NCBI GenBank assembly: GCA_037139495.1
Contig: JBAXGG010000014.1
Coordinates: forward strand, 1-21,325
From: JAUPVS01 sp037139495
Lineage (GTDB): Bacteria > Patescibacteriota > Saccharimonadia > Saccharimonadales > JAUPVS01
DNA: 21,325 nucleotides
Direction of reading: 5' to 3'
Notes under the pieces: generated by a model
What the model was told of the DNA's origin: nothing
Seen by the model: only the letters and a program-made list of their open reading frames with translations
The model's database searches: none
In this document: positions 1 to 7,466 of the stretch, one piece after another
Layout: every line of letters starts with the position of its first letter
How positions within the stretch are numbered: the stretch's first letter is position 1
Position numbers and translations under genes: made by a program

Positions 1-55
1 AGACACAACTGTGGATAACTTGGGGCAGTTTCTCTATAAAACATCATAAAAGGGC

Positions 56-84
56 TTGTAGTGGGTAAGAGTGGGTAGTATATT
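56..84 (+). promoter_or_regulatory. Promoter of the dcw operon (mraZ promoter)
   Basis: A -35-like TTGTAG at 56-61 is followed after exactly 17 bp by the -10-like TATATT at 79-84, placing the transcription start near 91. This is the only good sigma-70-type promoter seen ahead of mraZ. It is embedded in the MraZ box array, which fits autorepression. Read from sequence only. Confidence 0.6.
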
Positions 85-108
85 CAGGTCAGTGGGTAAA
101 AGTGGGTA
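60..108 (+). promoter_or_regulatory. Four MraZ operator boxes (AGTGGGTA)
   Basis: Four identical AGTGGGTA octamers begin at 60, 70, 91 and 101, making two pairs with a 10-bp period inside each pair. In E. coli MraZ binds TGGGN direct repeats with the same 10-bp period upstream of mraZ. Here the first pair lies in the -35/spacer region and the second pair starts at about +1, so a bound MraZ oligomer would block the polymerase. The boxes are seen in the sequence; the function is inferred from the family. Confidence 0.8.
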
Positions 109-183
109 GCTCAAAAGAGAGATACCGCTCCACAAAATAAAAACACAATTTAAGTTCAACGTTCGCGGTAGCTGGGAAACAAT

Positions 184-537
184 ATGGTGGATTACTTCGA
201 AAGAAAACTTGACGACAAGCGTAGGCTGACAATTCCAGCCGAGCTGCGCCACGAGTTCTTGTCCGGAGTAGTTGTTACCAGAGGTTTCCAGAAGTACCTG
301 CACCTGTACCCGAAAGCGGTATGGGACGAACTAGTTGAACCGCAACTTCAAGGAAATATCTTGGACGAGCGGACGGCCGATCTGAACGTGCAGTTCAGGA
401 TGGGAAAGAGTGATAGCGAACTCGACCAAAAGCAGGGTCGTATCACCCTTGAACAGCATCTGTTAGATCATGCGGGGATTATCCAAGGGGTAATCGCAGT
501 CCGGGCCGGCAAGTATTGGCGTTTACAGGCAGCCTAA
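184..537 (+). CDS. mraZ: Transcriptional regulator MraZ
   Basis: MraZ is the DNA-binding protein at the head of most dcw clusters and represses its own operon. The 117-aa product has the two expected SpoVT/AbrB-like half-domains. The first carries LDDKRRLTIPAELR (about residues 9-22), and the second carries DQKQGRITL (about residues 81-89), both versions of the family DxxxR motif. It is shorter than the usual 140-150 aa, with trimmed loops. The start codon has no clear Shine-Dalgarno sequence. Four AGTGGGTA boxes lie upstream at 60-108, and rsmH follows after a 306-bp gap. Identification is secure from the motifs, position and operator. Confidence 0.93.
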   Translation: MVDYFERKLDDKRRLTIPAELRHEFLSGVVVTRGFQKYLHLYPKAVWDELVEPQLQGNILDERTADLNVQFRMGKSDSELDQKQGRITLEQHLLDHAGIIQGVIAVRAGKYWRLQAA

Positions 538-843
538 GCTGATCCTGTAGTCTTTAACAAACAGTTAACTAAGAAGACATCGGTCATTCGAGGTTAGCTA
601 ATTGGTAGCCAGCAAGTGCTCAAAGACTCACTAAAAAAAGTCTTCGTTCTTTTATCAAAACACCTCCCAAAACTCCACCTCACACATAAGTCTCTCAAAC
701 GGTTATTTAGAAGATGCAAGTAAGCAATTACTCAAACGTCTTTCAAATAACAGCAAACAAAAACAAAAACGTTCCAAACAAAAAACAAAAAAGCTGACTA
801 TCAATTAGGTGATCTTGTCACAAAAACAAACACCAAAAAAATA
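538..843 (+). other. Long mraZ-rsmH intergenic leader
   Basis: No convincing gene is seen in these 306 bases. A 6-bp stem, AAGACT (623-628) with AGTCTT (639-644), could compete with an alternative pairing of GAAGAC (573-578) with GTCTTC (640-645), but no run of T follows directly, so it is a poor terminator. From about 651 the + strand becomes G-poor and A/C-rich, ending in an A-rich tract just before rsmH with no Shine-Dalgarno sequence. A 27-codon ATG ORF at 714-797 has no support beyond being open. Confidence 0.5.
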
Positions 844-1740
844 ATGCGAGATGTTCCTGACGATCAAGTGCACATTCCGGTATTACTGGACTTAGTGCTA
901 CAGTATCTGGCCCCCCAAATAGGGGACAGTTACGTCGATATGACAGCCGGTTACGGTGGTCATGCTTCGGCGGTGCTGAAGCTCACCCATAATCCTAAAG
1001 GGATGATCTTGGTTGATCGCGACCAGCAAGCGATTACTGCACTGCAGCCCTTAGTAAAACAAGGTGCGAAAGTGATACACAGTGATTTTTTGCAGGCTAG
1101 CCAACAACTGGCTGACGCGGGGAAGCAGTACGATATGGTACTGGCTGACCTAGGTGTATCATCGCCGCACCTTAATACTTCCAGTCGTGGCTTTAGCTTC
1201 GCAAGCGATGCCGAGTTGGACATGCGTATGGATCAACGCCAAACGCTTTCCGCTGCCGATATCGTTAATAGCTATCCCGAAGCCGAATTGGCTGACATCA
1301 TCTGGCGCTTTGGGGAAGAACCCAAGAGCCGTCAGATAGCCCGCATGATAGTGCAGAACCGACCGTTCACTAGCACTACAGAGCTGGCTAAGGTTGTCGC
1401 CAGGGCTTGGCCCGGACACAGTAAGGTCCATCCAGCAACCAGGAGCTTCCAGGCCCTCAGAATCGTCGTCAATGACGAACTGACCCAGCTTGAGCAAGCC
1501 CTGCCATTATGGATAGATCTGCTTAAACCGGGTGGCCGACTAGCCGTTATCAGCTTTCATAGCTTAGAGGACCGTGTTGTTAAACGGACTCTAGCCGAAT
1601 ACGCTGAGGGCTACGAAGCGCAAGTCACGTTACTGACCAAAAGTCCGGTCAGTGGCAGCGACCAAGAAATCGTTTTCAATCCGCGTGCCCGTAGTGCAAA
1701 ACTGCGAGCCGCAGCAAAAATAAAAAAGAAAGGGAACTAA
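844..1740 (+). CDS. rsmH: 16S rRNA (cytosine-1402-N4)-methyltransferase RsmH
   Basis: RsmH (MraW) transfers a methyl group from S-adenosylmethionine to N4 of C1402 in 16S rRNA, in the P-site of the small subunit. The 298-aa protein is of normal length. It shows HIPVLLDLVLQYL at the N-terminus, the SAM-binding segment VDMTAGYGGHA (about residues 32-42), and the family signature DLGVSSPHLNTSSRGFSF (about residues 101-118). VISFHSLEDRVVK near residue 240 is also diagnostic. The tail is lysine-rich. It is the second gene of the dcw cluster, as usual. The ATG at 844 has an A-rich upstream region and no Shine-Dalgarno sequence. Its TAA overlaps the ATG of a 19-codon ORF. Confidence 0.96.
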   Translation: MRDVPDDQVHIPVLLDLVLQYLAPQIGDSYVDMTAGYGGHASAVLKLTHNPKGMILVDRDQQAITALQPLVKQGAKVIHSDFLQASQQLADAGKQYDMVLADLGVSSPHLNTSSRGFSFASDAELDMRMDQRQTLSAADIVNSYPEAELADIIWRFGEEPKSRQIARMIVQNRPFTSTTELAKVVARAWPGHSKVHPATRSFQALRIVVNDELTQLEQALPLWIDLLKPGGRLAVISFHSLEDRVVKRTLAEYAEGYEAQVTLLTKSPVSGSDQEIVFNPRARSAKLRAAAKIKKKGN

Positions 1741-1799
1741 TGCCAATTCAGGTAAAAAGTAGCTCCCGAGCGTACAAGGTAAGAGTTAAAATTCTTTAA
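1740..1799 (+). CDS. Possible 19-aa leader peptide overlapping the rsmH stop
   Basis: An ATG formed by the last base of the rsmH TAA and the next two bases (TAATG) opens a 19-codon frame encoding MPIQVKSSSRAYKVRVKIL. Its stop lies inside the first of two stem-loops that precede ftsL. The TAATG overlap is typical of translational coupling, so the peptide could be made by ribosomes finishing rsmH. There is no homology evidence and it may be a chance ORF. Confidence 0.25.
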   Translation: MPIQVKSSSRAYKVRVKIL

Positions 1800-1808
1800 C
1801 ACACCTTG
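1775..1808 (+). other. Stem-loop I upstream of ftsL
   Basis: CAAGGT (1775-1780) pairs with ACCTTG (1803-1808), and inside it GTTAAA (1785-1790) pairs with TTTAAC (1795-1800) around an ATTC loop. An asymmetric internal loop of 4 and 2 nt separates the two helices. It is not followed by a T tract, so a role in RNA processing, stability or attenuation is more likely than termination. Structure was read by eye. Confidence 0.5.
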
Positions 1809-1811
1809 CAG

Positions 1812-1843
1812 GTGGTGGCCCCGGGTTCGCCCGGGATCACCAC
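1812..1843 (+). other. Very stable GC-rich stem-loop II with TTCG loop
   Basis: The 14-nt arms 1812-1825 and 1830-1843 pair with one mismatch and one G-U. They consist of GTGGTG/CACCAC at the base and CCCGGG/CCCGGG at the top, closed by a TTCG tetraloop. It lies 3 nt after stem-loop I and 47 nt before the ftsL-like gene. The sequence after it (TATAGGATTT) has no T run, so it is not a canonical intrinsic terminator. It could be an mRNA processing or stabilising element, or a small palindromic repeat. Confidence 0.7.
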
Positions 1844-1890
1844 TATAGGATTTCTAAGCACTAAATACTAAAACAAACAAAGATTAAAAT

Positions 1891-2238
1891 ATGACATACT
1901 CCAGTACATTGGCGATGAATCGACAGAGATATGGCCAGCGTAACCAAAATAGTACTAGTTTCCAGAAGAAAAGCCGAACCATTGGTCCGGTCAGCAACAC
2001 GATTATTCTGATTGTTTTAGCCTGTATACTAGGGTTGTTGTATCTGACGCAGGTTACAAAAACTAATGCTTACGGATACAAGATTAACAATTTGCAGGAT
2101 AAGCAGTCTCAACTAAACGAGCAGCACAACGATTTGGAAGTCGCCGCCGCTCGCCTACAAGCCTTAGATCGTGTTCAGTCTAGTGAAGCCGCTAAAAACT
2201 TAGTGTCTGTCGCCCCAACCGCAACTATCAAAAATTAG
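1891..2238 (+). CDS. ftsL: FtsL/DivIC-like septum protein
   Basis: This 115-aa protein has the FtsL layout: a basic cytoplasmic N-terminus of about 35 residues, one transmembrane helix (TIILIVLACILGLLYLTQV, about residues 37-55), and an extracytoplasmic coiled-coil segment rich in Q, L and E (about 63-100). FtsL forms a complex with FtsQ/DivIB and FtsB/DivIC that activates the FtsW-FtsI synthase. Sequence similarity in this family is low, so the call rests on topology and on its position between rsmH and the PBP gene, which is the standard FtsL slot. The start at 1891 has no clear ribosome-binding site; an in-frame ATG at 1915 is an alternative. Confidence 0.75.
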   Translation: MTYSSTLAMNRQRYGQRNQNSTSFQKKSRTIGPVSNTIILIVLACILGLLYLTQVTKTNAYGYKINNLQDKQSQLNEQHNDLEVAAARLQALDRVQSSEAAKNLVSVAPTATIKN

Positions 2239-2246
2239 AAATTTCG

Positions 2247-4019
2247 ATGCAAGCTAGCAGCCTTCCCCCTTCCGGTAGCCAAGCTGCCGTGAAACGTCTA
2301 CGTATATTGTATGGCGCTTTTTTGCTTGTAGCGGCAGTTTTTGTTTTTCGATCATTTTATCTTCAGGTTATTCGTTACGACTACTACCATAAGTTAGCCT
2401 TGAGCAGCCAACTCAAACAGTATGAAATTCCTGCCGAACGAGGGGTAATTGAGGCTCATGACGGTGAGAATGTGGTGCCGATTGTCCTGAATCAGAAGCT
2501 ATATACAATATTTGCTGACCCTAAATATATTAAAAATGCATCCGTTGACGCCCAGAAGGTGGCTGATTCTATCGGGGGTAATGCTCATGATTACGAAAAA
2601 GCTATGAAAGCTGATACACGCTATTCGATTTTAGCTAAAAAAATGTCTAAAGAACAAAAAGCCAAAATTGATAAACTTAATTTAAAAGGAATTGGCACCC
2701 GCGATGCCGAGTATAGAACCTATCCTCAGGGACAATTAGCAGCCCAGATACTTGGTTTTGTGAACGAGGACGGCCAGGGCAAGTATGGGTTAGAACAAGC
2801 TTTAAACAGTAAGCTCAAAGGTCAGCCAGGTGAGCTGAAAGCGATTACCGATGCCCGTGGGGTGCCATTGGTTGCCAACAAAGATAATATTGTTAAGCAG
2901 CCAGTAAGTGGGAAGCGTACCGTTTTAACGATCGACATCGCCATGCAAAAACACTTGGAAGACATATTAAAGCGAGGCCTAGATCGTGACAAATCTACTT
3001 CCGGCGACGCATTAATTTTGGACCCTTATACAGGAGCAATTATGGCTATGGCCAGCTATCCAACTTATAATCCGGGCGAGTATTACAAGGTTGCTGATCC
3101 AGCCGCATTCGTATCTGGTGCCATCACCGCGCCTTTAGAAGTTGGGTCTAGCATGAAGCCGCTAACGGCCGCTGCTGCTTTAGATCAAGGTGTTGTTAAG
3201 AAAGACACTAGTTATTACGATCCCGGACATTTCGCCATCGATGGCTATACAATAACCAATATCGAAGAAGATGGTGGTGCCGGCACTCGCACTGTATCGG
3301 ATATCTTACAGTTGTCCCTGAACACTGGTGCAACCTGGCTGTTGATGCAGATGGGTGGCGGCCAGATCAATCAGAAGGCGCGAGAGGCATGGCATAGCTA
3401 TATGGTCGATCATTACCAATTTGGTAAACAAACCGGCGTAGAACAGGGCTATGAGTCTGGTGGAACTATCCCTGACCCGAACAAAGGCTATGGATTGAAC
3501 TTGCAGTATGCTAATACGGCTTTTGGCCAAGGTATGACGGCCACTCCACTGCAGATGGGCGCGGCAATTTCCAGCATCGTCAACGGCGGCACTTATTTTA
3601 AACCGCACCTCGTTGATGGTTATATGGATAGCCAAGGTAGGGAGAATATCCTAAAACCTGAGGTTGTTAAGTCTAACGTTGTTAAACCCGAAGTCGGGCA
3701 GTCAATTAAGGAACTGATGCAGTACACCTTTGATAAAAACCATGTTGTTTACGGGATGCCCCAGATACCGGCTGGGTACAGTATTGGTGGTAAAACTGGT
3801 ACGGCTCAGATTGCAAAACCTGGTGGTGGTTATTATGATGACCGGTTTAACGGTACATTTATTGGATTTGTAGGCGGCGATAAACCGCAGTATGTAATGG
3901 TTGTGCGGGTCAACGAACCAAAGATTGGTGGCTATGCCGGTTCTAAAGCAGCTGCACCAATCTTTTGTGATTTGGCAACTATGTTAATCGGTAACTTTAA
4001 CATCACGCCCAAGAGTTAA
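2247..4019 (+). CDS. ftsI: Septal peptidoglycan transpeptidase (class B PBP, FtsI/PbpB type)
   Basis: This class B penicillin-binding protein cross-links septal peptidoglycan outside the membrane together with FtsW. The 590-aa product has a single N-terminal membrane anchor (about residues 18-36), then a PBP dimerisation domain (about 55-205), then the transpeptidase domain. All three active-site motifs are present: SSMK with nucleophile S301 and K304, SLN at 357-359, and KTG at 516-518. Length matches FtsI. There is no PASTA domain. It starts 8 bp after the ftsL-like gene and is followed by mraY after 27 bp. No strong Shine-Dalgarno sequence is seen. Confidence 0.93.
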   Translation: MQASSLPPSGSQAAVKRLRILYGAFLLVAAVFVFRSFYLQVIRYDYYHKLALSSQLKQYEIPAERGVIEAHDGENVVPIVLNQKLYTIFADPKYIKNASVDAQKVADSIGGNAHDYEKAMKADTRYSILAKKMSKEQKAKIDKLNLKGIGTRDAEYRTYPQGQLAAQILGFVNEDGQGKYGLEQALNSKLKGQPGELKAITDARGVPLVANKDNIVKQPVSGKRTVLTIDIAMQKHLEDILKRGLDRDKSTSGDALILDPYTGAIMAMASYPTYNPGEYYKVADPAAFVSGAITAPLEVGSSMKPLTAAAALDQGVVKKDTSYYDPGHFAIDGYTITNIEEDGGAGTRTVSDILQLSLNTGATWLLMQMGGGQINQKAREAWHSYMVDHYQFGKQTGVEQGYESGGTIPDPNKGYGLNLQYANTAFGQGMTATPLQMGAAISSIVNGGTYFKPHLVDGYMDSQGRENILKPEVVKSNVVKPEVGQSIKELMQYTFDKNHVVYGMPQIPAGYSIGGKTGTAQIAKPGGGYYDDRFNGTFIGFVGGDKPQYVMVVRVNEPKIGGYAGSKAAAPIFCDLATMLIGNFNITPKS

Positions 4020-4046
4020 TAAACAGGTATAATAGAAGGAATAAAT

Positions 4047-5087
4047 ATGTCGATTATAAATCTCACCGTCCACACCGCCACCCTTGTACGCATCTTGTCG
4101 CTAGGATTCCTTACCTTTTTAATTAGCATGATTATCACACCTTTTTATACCAATGCTGCCTACAAATGGCAGTGGTGGAAGAAGCCGCGCGAAACGACCG
4201 TAACTGGGGCGCCAGCGACAATAATTAATCAGTTACACGCTGGTAAACATAAACGATTAATTCCGACCATGGCAGGAATGGTCTTTGTGATAGCCGTAGG
4301 AGCCGTAACAGTCGCTCTCAACTTAAGTAGAAGTGAAACTTGGCTTCCAATCGCCGCTTTTGTCGGCGCCGGAGCGGTTGGGTTGATTGATGATATAATC
4401 AACGTCCGTGGCAATGGCTTAGGGGTAGCCGGTTTACCATCGAAACTCAAACTTTTGTTTATATCCTTAATCGCACTAGTGGGCGGCCTATTCTTCCATT
4501 ACAAGCTTGATGTAGCTAGCTTGCACGTACCAATGGGGGGAAGCTGGCATATTGGCTGGTTAATCATTCCTTTATTTGTACTAGTAGTTGTGGCGACAGC
4601 TAACGCTGTTAATATCACCGACGGGTTAGATGGCTTGGCTGGTGGCTTGTGTGCCATTGCTTTTGGTATCTACGCAGTGATTGCCTTTCTTGAAGGTCGC
4701 TATGGCATCGCTGGTTTTTGTATGAGTATCGTTGGTGGTTTGCTTAGCTATACCTGGTTTAACCTATACCCGGCTCGATTCTTTATGGGTGATGTTGGTT
4801 CATTCGCGCTTGGTACAGCTCTCGGTGTCGTGGCTATGTTAACCAATACAGTCTTTTTGCTTCCAATTATCGGGCTAGTGTTTGTTGCCGAAACTGGGTC
4901 AGTCATTCTACAAGTTAGTTCTAAAAAGTTGAGGCGTGGTAAAAAACTCTTTAAAGTTTCACCAATTCATTACCAATTTCAGGCCAACGGTTGGCCAGAG
5001 ACTAAGGTTACCGAACGATTCTGGATCATCGGGCAGGTGGCTGGTTTTGTCGGCTTGATCCTGTTTTTGACAGGTAAATGGCTATGA
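4047..5087 (+). CDS. mraY: Phospho-N-acetylmuramoyl-pentapeptide transferase MraY
   Basis: MraY joins UDP-MurNAc-pentapeptide to undecaprenyl phosphate at the inner membrane face, making lipid I. The 346-aa polytopic protein has the expected motifs: HAGKHKRLIPTMAG (about residues 64-77), the D115-D116 pair in GLIDDI, NAVNITDGLDGLAGG (about 186-200), and FMGDVGSFALG with D249. The C-terminal loop reads SPIHYQFQANGW, where most MraY proteins have an HHH triad; only H308 is kept. A good Shine-Dalgarno sequence, AGAAGGA, ends 6 nt before the ATG. A TATAAT at 4028-4033 just ahead has no matching -35, so I do not call a promoter. ftsW follows after 10 bp. Confidence 0.95.
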   Translation: MSIINLTVHTATLVRILSLGFLTFLISMIITPFYTNAAYKWQWWKKPRETTVTGAPATIINQLHAGKHKRLIPTMAGMVFVIAVGAVTVALNLSRSETWLPIAAFVGAGAVGLIDDIINVRGNGLGVAGLPSKLKLLFISLIALVGGLFFHYKLDVASLHVPMGGSWHIGWLIIPLFVLVVVATANAVNITDGLDGLAGGLCAIAFGIYAVIAFLEGRYGIAGFCMSIVGGLLSYTWFNLYPARFFMGDVGSFALGTALGVVAMLTNTVFLLPIIGLVFVAETGSVILQVSSKKLRRGKKLFKVSPIHYQFQANGWPETKVTERFWIIGQVAGFVGLILFLTGKWL

Positions 5088-5097
5088 GGTTAGCTAG

Positions 5098-6315
5098 ATG
5101 AGCTTAATCGGTGGGGCTAGTCGGGCGGCAAGACGGCCGGTTGATTTGGATTCCCACCTCCAACGCCGTCATCGTCCAGACTACTGGTTGTTATTAATTA
5201 GCAGCGCCCTGTTAGTTTTAGGTCTGATTGTGCTTTACGCCATTAGCCCTGGCTTGGCAGTGCAACAAAACGTTGGTGACAACTACTACGTTAACAAGCA
5301 GCTGATCTCGATCATTCTAGGTATCGGAGCGTTTGTGGCGCTAGCCAACATTCCGATAAACTTTTGGCGACGGATGCAGAAACCCTTGTTAGTTAGCGCA
5401 ACAATTGCTGCTGTGGCAGTTCGAGTACTGGGGCAGCAAGTCAATGGAGCTTACCGATGGATACAAGTTGGCGGTATTTCGTTCCAGGCAGCTGAATTAA
5501 TCAAGTTTGCACTTTTAATCTGGCTTGCCGGTTTTTTGGTGGAGAGGATGCAAGAGGGTGCATTAGGTGACTTTAAGAAGACCTTTCAACCATTATTAAT
5601 TGCTCTGTTGGCAATCGGCTTGGTGGTAGGGAAGGTACAGAGTGACTTTGGTTCTACCGCCGTTATGATCGCCATGATCGCTACCATGTCGTTTGTCATT
5701 GGTATGCCGATGAAGCGCATTATGATGGTAGGCGGCGTCGTGATGATTGGCGCCTTGATTTTGATCGCCGGTAGTAGCTATCGACGCGACCGAATGCTAA
5801 CTTTTTTGCATCCCGAAAAAGACTGCCAAACAACTGGTTACCAAGTTTGTCAGGCCCTAATAACTGTTGGTTCCGGCGGTGTCTTTGGTCTTGGTGTGGC
5901 CAATAGTATCCAAGCCTACGGATATTTACCAGAGGCAGCTAATGACTCTATTTTCGCAATTCTGGCTGAAAAATTTGGGTTTCTGGGGGTTACAGCTCTG
6001 ATTGTTTTGTTTGTTGGCTTTTTCCGCCGTCTGTTCAAGATTGCCGAACGCGCCCCGGATGATTACAGCCGCCTTTTGGTAGTAGGAATTTTGGCCTGGC
6101 TTAGTACCCAAGTACTTATAAACGTCGGTGCCATGATGGGCTTACTGCCATTAAAGGGTATTACTCTGCCGTTTATTTCTTACGGTGGTACCAGCTTGAT
6201 TTTTGTCCTGGGCGCAATTGGCCTGGTGTTCCAGATTTCTCGCTACACTGTATATCGAAACCCGGCAATAAGTTCGGATTTAAATAGAACCGGGAGAGCG
6301 GAGAAGAGGCAATGA
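5098..6315 (+). CDS. ftsW: Septal peptidoglycan glycosyltransferase FtsW (SEDS family)
   Basis: FtsW polymerises lipid II at the septum and works with the class B PBP encoded two genes upstream. The 405-aa protein is polytopic with a basic cytoplasmic N-terminus of about 28 residues. SEDS signatures include NGAYRWIQVGGISFQAAEL (about residues 106-124), QSDFGSTAVM (181-190), and YLPEAANDSIFAILAEKFGFLG around D283, which aligns with the catalytic Asp of the family. The closing motif is LPFISYGGTSLIF. RodA is the alternative, but the dcw position before murG favours FtsW. A GAGG lies 8 nt before the ATG. Its TGA overlaps the murG ATG by 4 nt. Confidence 0.93.
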   Translation: MSLIGGASRAARRPVDLDSHLQRRHRPDYWLLLISSALLVLGLIVLYAISPGLAVQQNVGDNYYVNKQLISIILGIGAFVALANIPINFWRRMQKPLLVSATIAAVAVRVLGQQVNGAYRWIQVGGISFQAAELIKFALLIWLAGFLVERMQEGALGDFKKTFQPLLIALLAIGLVVGKVQSDFGSTAVMIAMIATMSFVIGMPMKRIMMVGGVVMIGALILIAGSSYRRDRMLTFLHPEKDCQTTGYQVCQALITVGSGGVFGLGVANSIQAYGYLPEAANDSIFAILAEKFGFLGVTALIVLFVGFFRRLFKIAERAPDDYSRLLVVGILAWLSTQVLINVGAMMGLLPLKGITLPFISYGGTSLIFVLGAIGLVFQISRYTVYRNPAISSDLNRTGRAEKRQ

Positions 6316-7460
6316 GAGTTATCCTCACGGGCGGCGGAACCGGCGGACATATAACGCCACTCTTAGCAGTTGCCCACAAGCTTAAACAACTTGATCCAAG
6401 CGTAGAAGTTATCTATGTTGGTGAGCGCGGCAGTCGTTTTGATAGCATGACCGAAGATCAAACGGTTTTTGATTCTCAATACAAAGTTTTTGCCGGCAAA
6501 TTCCGCCGTTATCATGGTGAATCTTGGCTGCGCCGCTTGTTTGATTTCAAAACTAATCTACTTAATCTCCGTGATTTCTTTTACTTCCTATTTGGTACAA
6601 TCGAAAGCTGGTTTTTGCTGCATCGCTTAAAGCCAGACGTTATTTTGCTCAAAGGCGGCTTTGTGGGCGTTCCAATCGGCTTGGCAGCTCGTAAACGCTT
6701 TCCTATCGTCACTCACGATTCGGATGCCTTACCGGGCCTAGCAAACCGTCTGGTGGGCCGCTGGGCGATCTATCATGCCACTGGTATGCCATCAGAGTAT
6801 TACCAGTACCCCGAAGACAAGGTAAAATATGTCGGTGTGATCGTTAGTGATGACTATAAGGAAGTTGATGCAGATACTAAGCTAGCCTACCGGACCCAGC
6901 TTAAGCTTCCAGCCGAGGCCCTTGTTTTAATGGTGACCGGCGGGAGTAACGGCGCGCAGAGTCTCAACCAAGCCTTTGTTCAGCTTAGTCCAACCCTGTT
7001 AAAAGATCATCCATCGCTGCATATTATCCATCAAGTAGGCAGCCGCAATGAAAATGTTTATAGAAATTATAAAGATCCACGTCTGACAGTCAGCGGGCTA
7101 TTGAAGGATATGTACGTCTACAGTGGTGCAGCCGATGTTATTGTGACACGGGCCGGAGCCAATACTTTGGCTGAGTTTGGTGTCCAATCTAAGGCCTGCG
7201 TTGTCATTCCAAACCCGATGTTAACAGGAGGGCACCAGACTAAAAATGCCGACTTTTTGACTCAAAATCAAGCCGCGGTGGTAGTCAACGACGAAACACT
7301 AAACGCTAATATCGAAATCCTAAAAGATGCAATTGAAGAGTTGTTGGTAGATGCAAATAAAAGGGATGATCTTGGGCGAAAACTCCGCAAACTGACAGTT
7401 CCTGATGCCGCTGTTAACTTAGCAAAACTATTAATAGAAGTCGGTGGAGTAGGGAAGTAG
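6312..7460 (+). CDS. murG: UDP-N-acetylglucosamine transferase MurG
   Basis: MurG adds GlcNAc from UDP-GlcNAc to lipid I, giving lipid II, on the cytoplasmic membrane face. The 382-aa protein has two Rossmann-like halves of the GT-B fold. The N-terminal glycine-rich loop is ILTGGGTGGHITP (about residues 4-16), and the C-terminal half has MVTGGSNGAQSLN (about 212-224) and TRAGANTLAEFG (about 280-291), followed by IPNPMLTGGHQTKNA. Its ATG overlaps the ftsW stop (ATGA), indicating translational coupling, and GAGG lies 3 nt upstream. ftsQ follows after 6 bp. Length is slightly above the E. coli enzyme. Confidence 0.95.
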   Translation: MRVILTGGGTGGHITPLLAVAHKLKQLDPSVEVIYVGERGSRFDSMTEDQTVFDSQYKVFAGKFRRYHGESWLRRLFDFKTNLLNLRDFFYFLFGTIESWFLLHRLKPDVILLKGGFVGVPIGLAARKRFPIVTHDSDALPGLANRLVGRWAIYHATGMPSEYYQYPEDKVKYVGVIVSDDYKEVDADTKLAYRTQLKLPAEALVLMVTGGSNGAQSLNQAFVQLSPTLLKDHPSLHIIHQVGSRNENVYRNYKDPRLTVSGLLKDMYVYSGAADVIVTRAGANTLAEFGVQSKACVVIPNPMLTGGHQTKNADFLTQNQAAVVVNDETLNANIEILKDAIEELLVDANKRDDLGRKLRKLTVPDAAVNLAKLLIEVGGVGK

Positions 7461-7466
7461 GATAAA

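Noticed and set aside
622..650. Hairpin AAGACT/AGTCTT as a terminator after mraZ
   Set aside because: The stem is only 6 bp with a 10-nt A-rich loop, and the T-rich stretch starts late and is interrupted, so termination is unlikely.
714..797. 27-codon ATG frame upstream of rsmH
   Set aside because: It is open mainly because the stretch is A-rich (many AAA/AAC codons), with no Shine-Dalgarno sequence and no sensible protein character.
1812..1843. T-arm-like GGGTTCGCCC suggesting a tRNA or tmRNA end
   Set aside because: The surrounding bases form a simple perfect hairpin with no D or anticodon arms and no T-loop TTCGA; no tRNA fold is possible.
4028..4033. Perfect TATAAT before mraY as an internal promoter
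   Set aside because: There is no -35 at 16-18 bp and no TGn extension, and the gene has a good Shine-Dalgarno sequence in an operon context; a chance match is likely.
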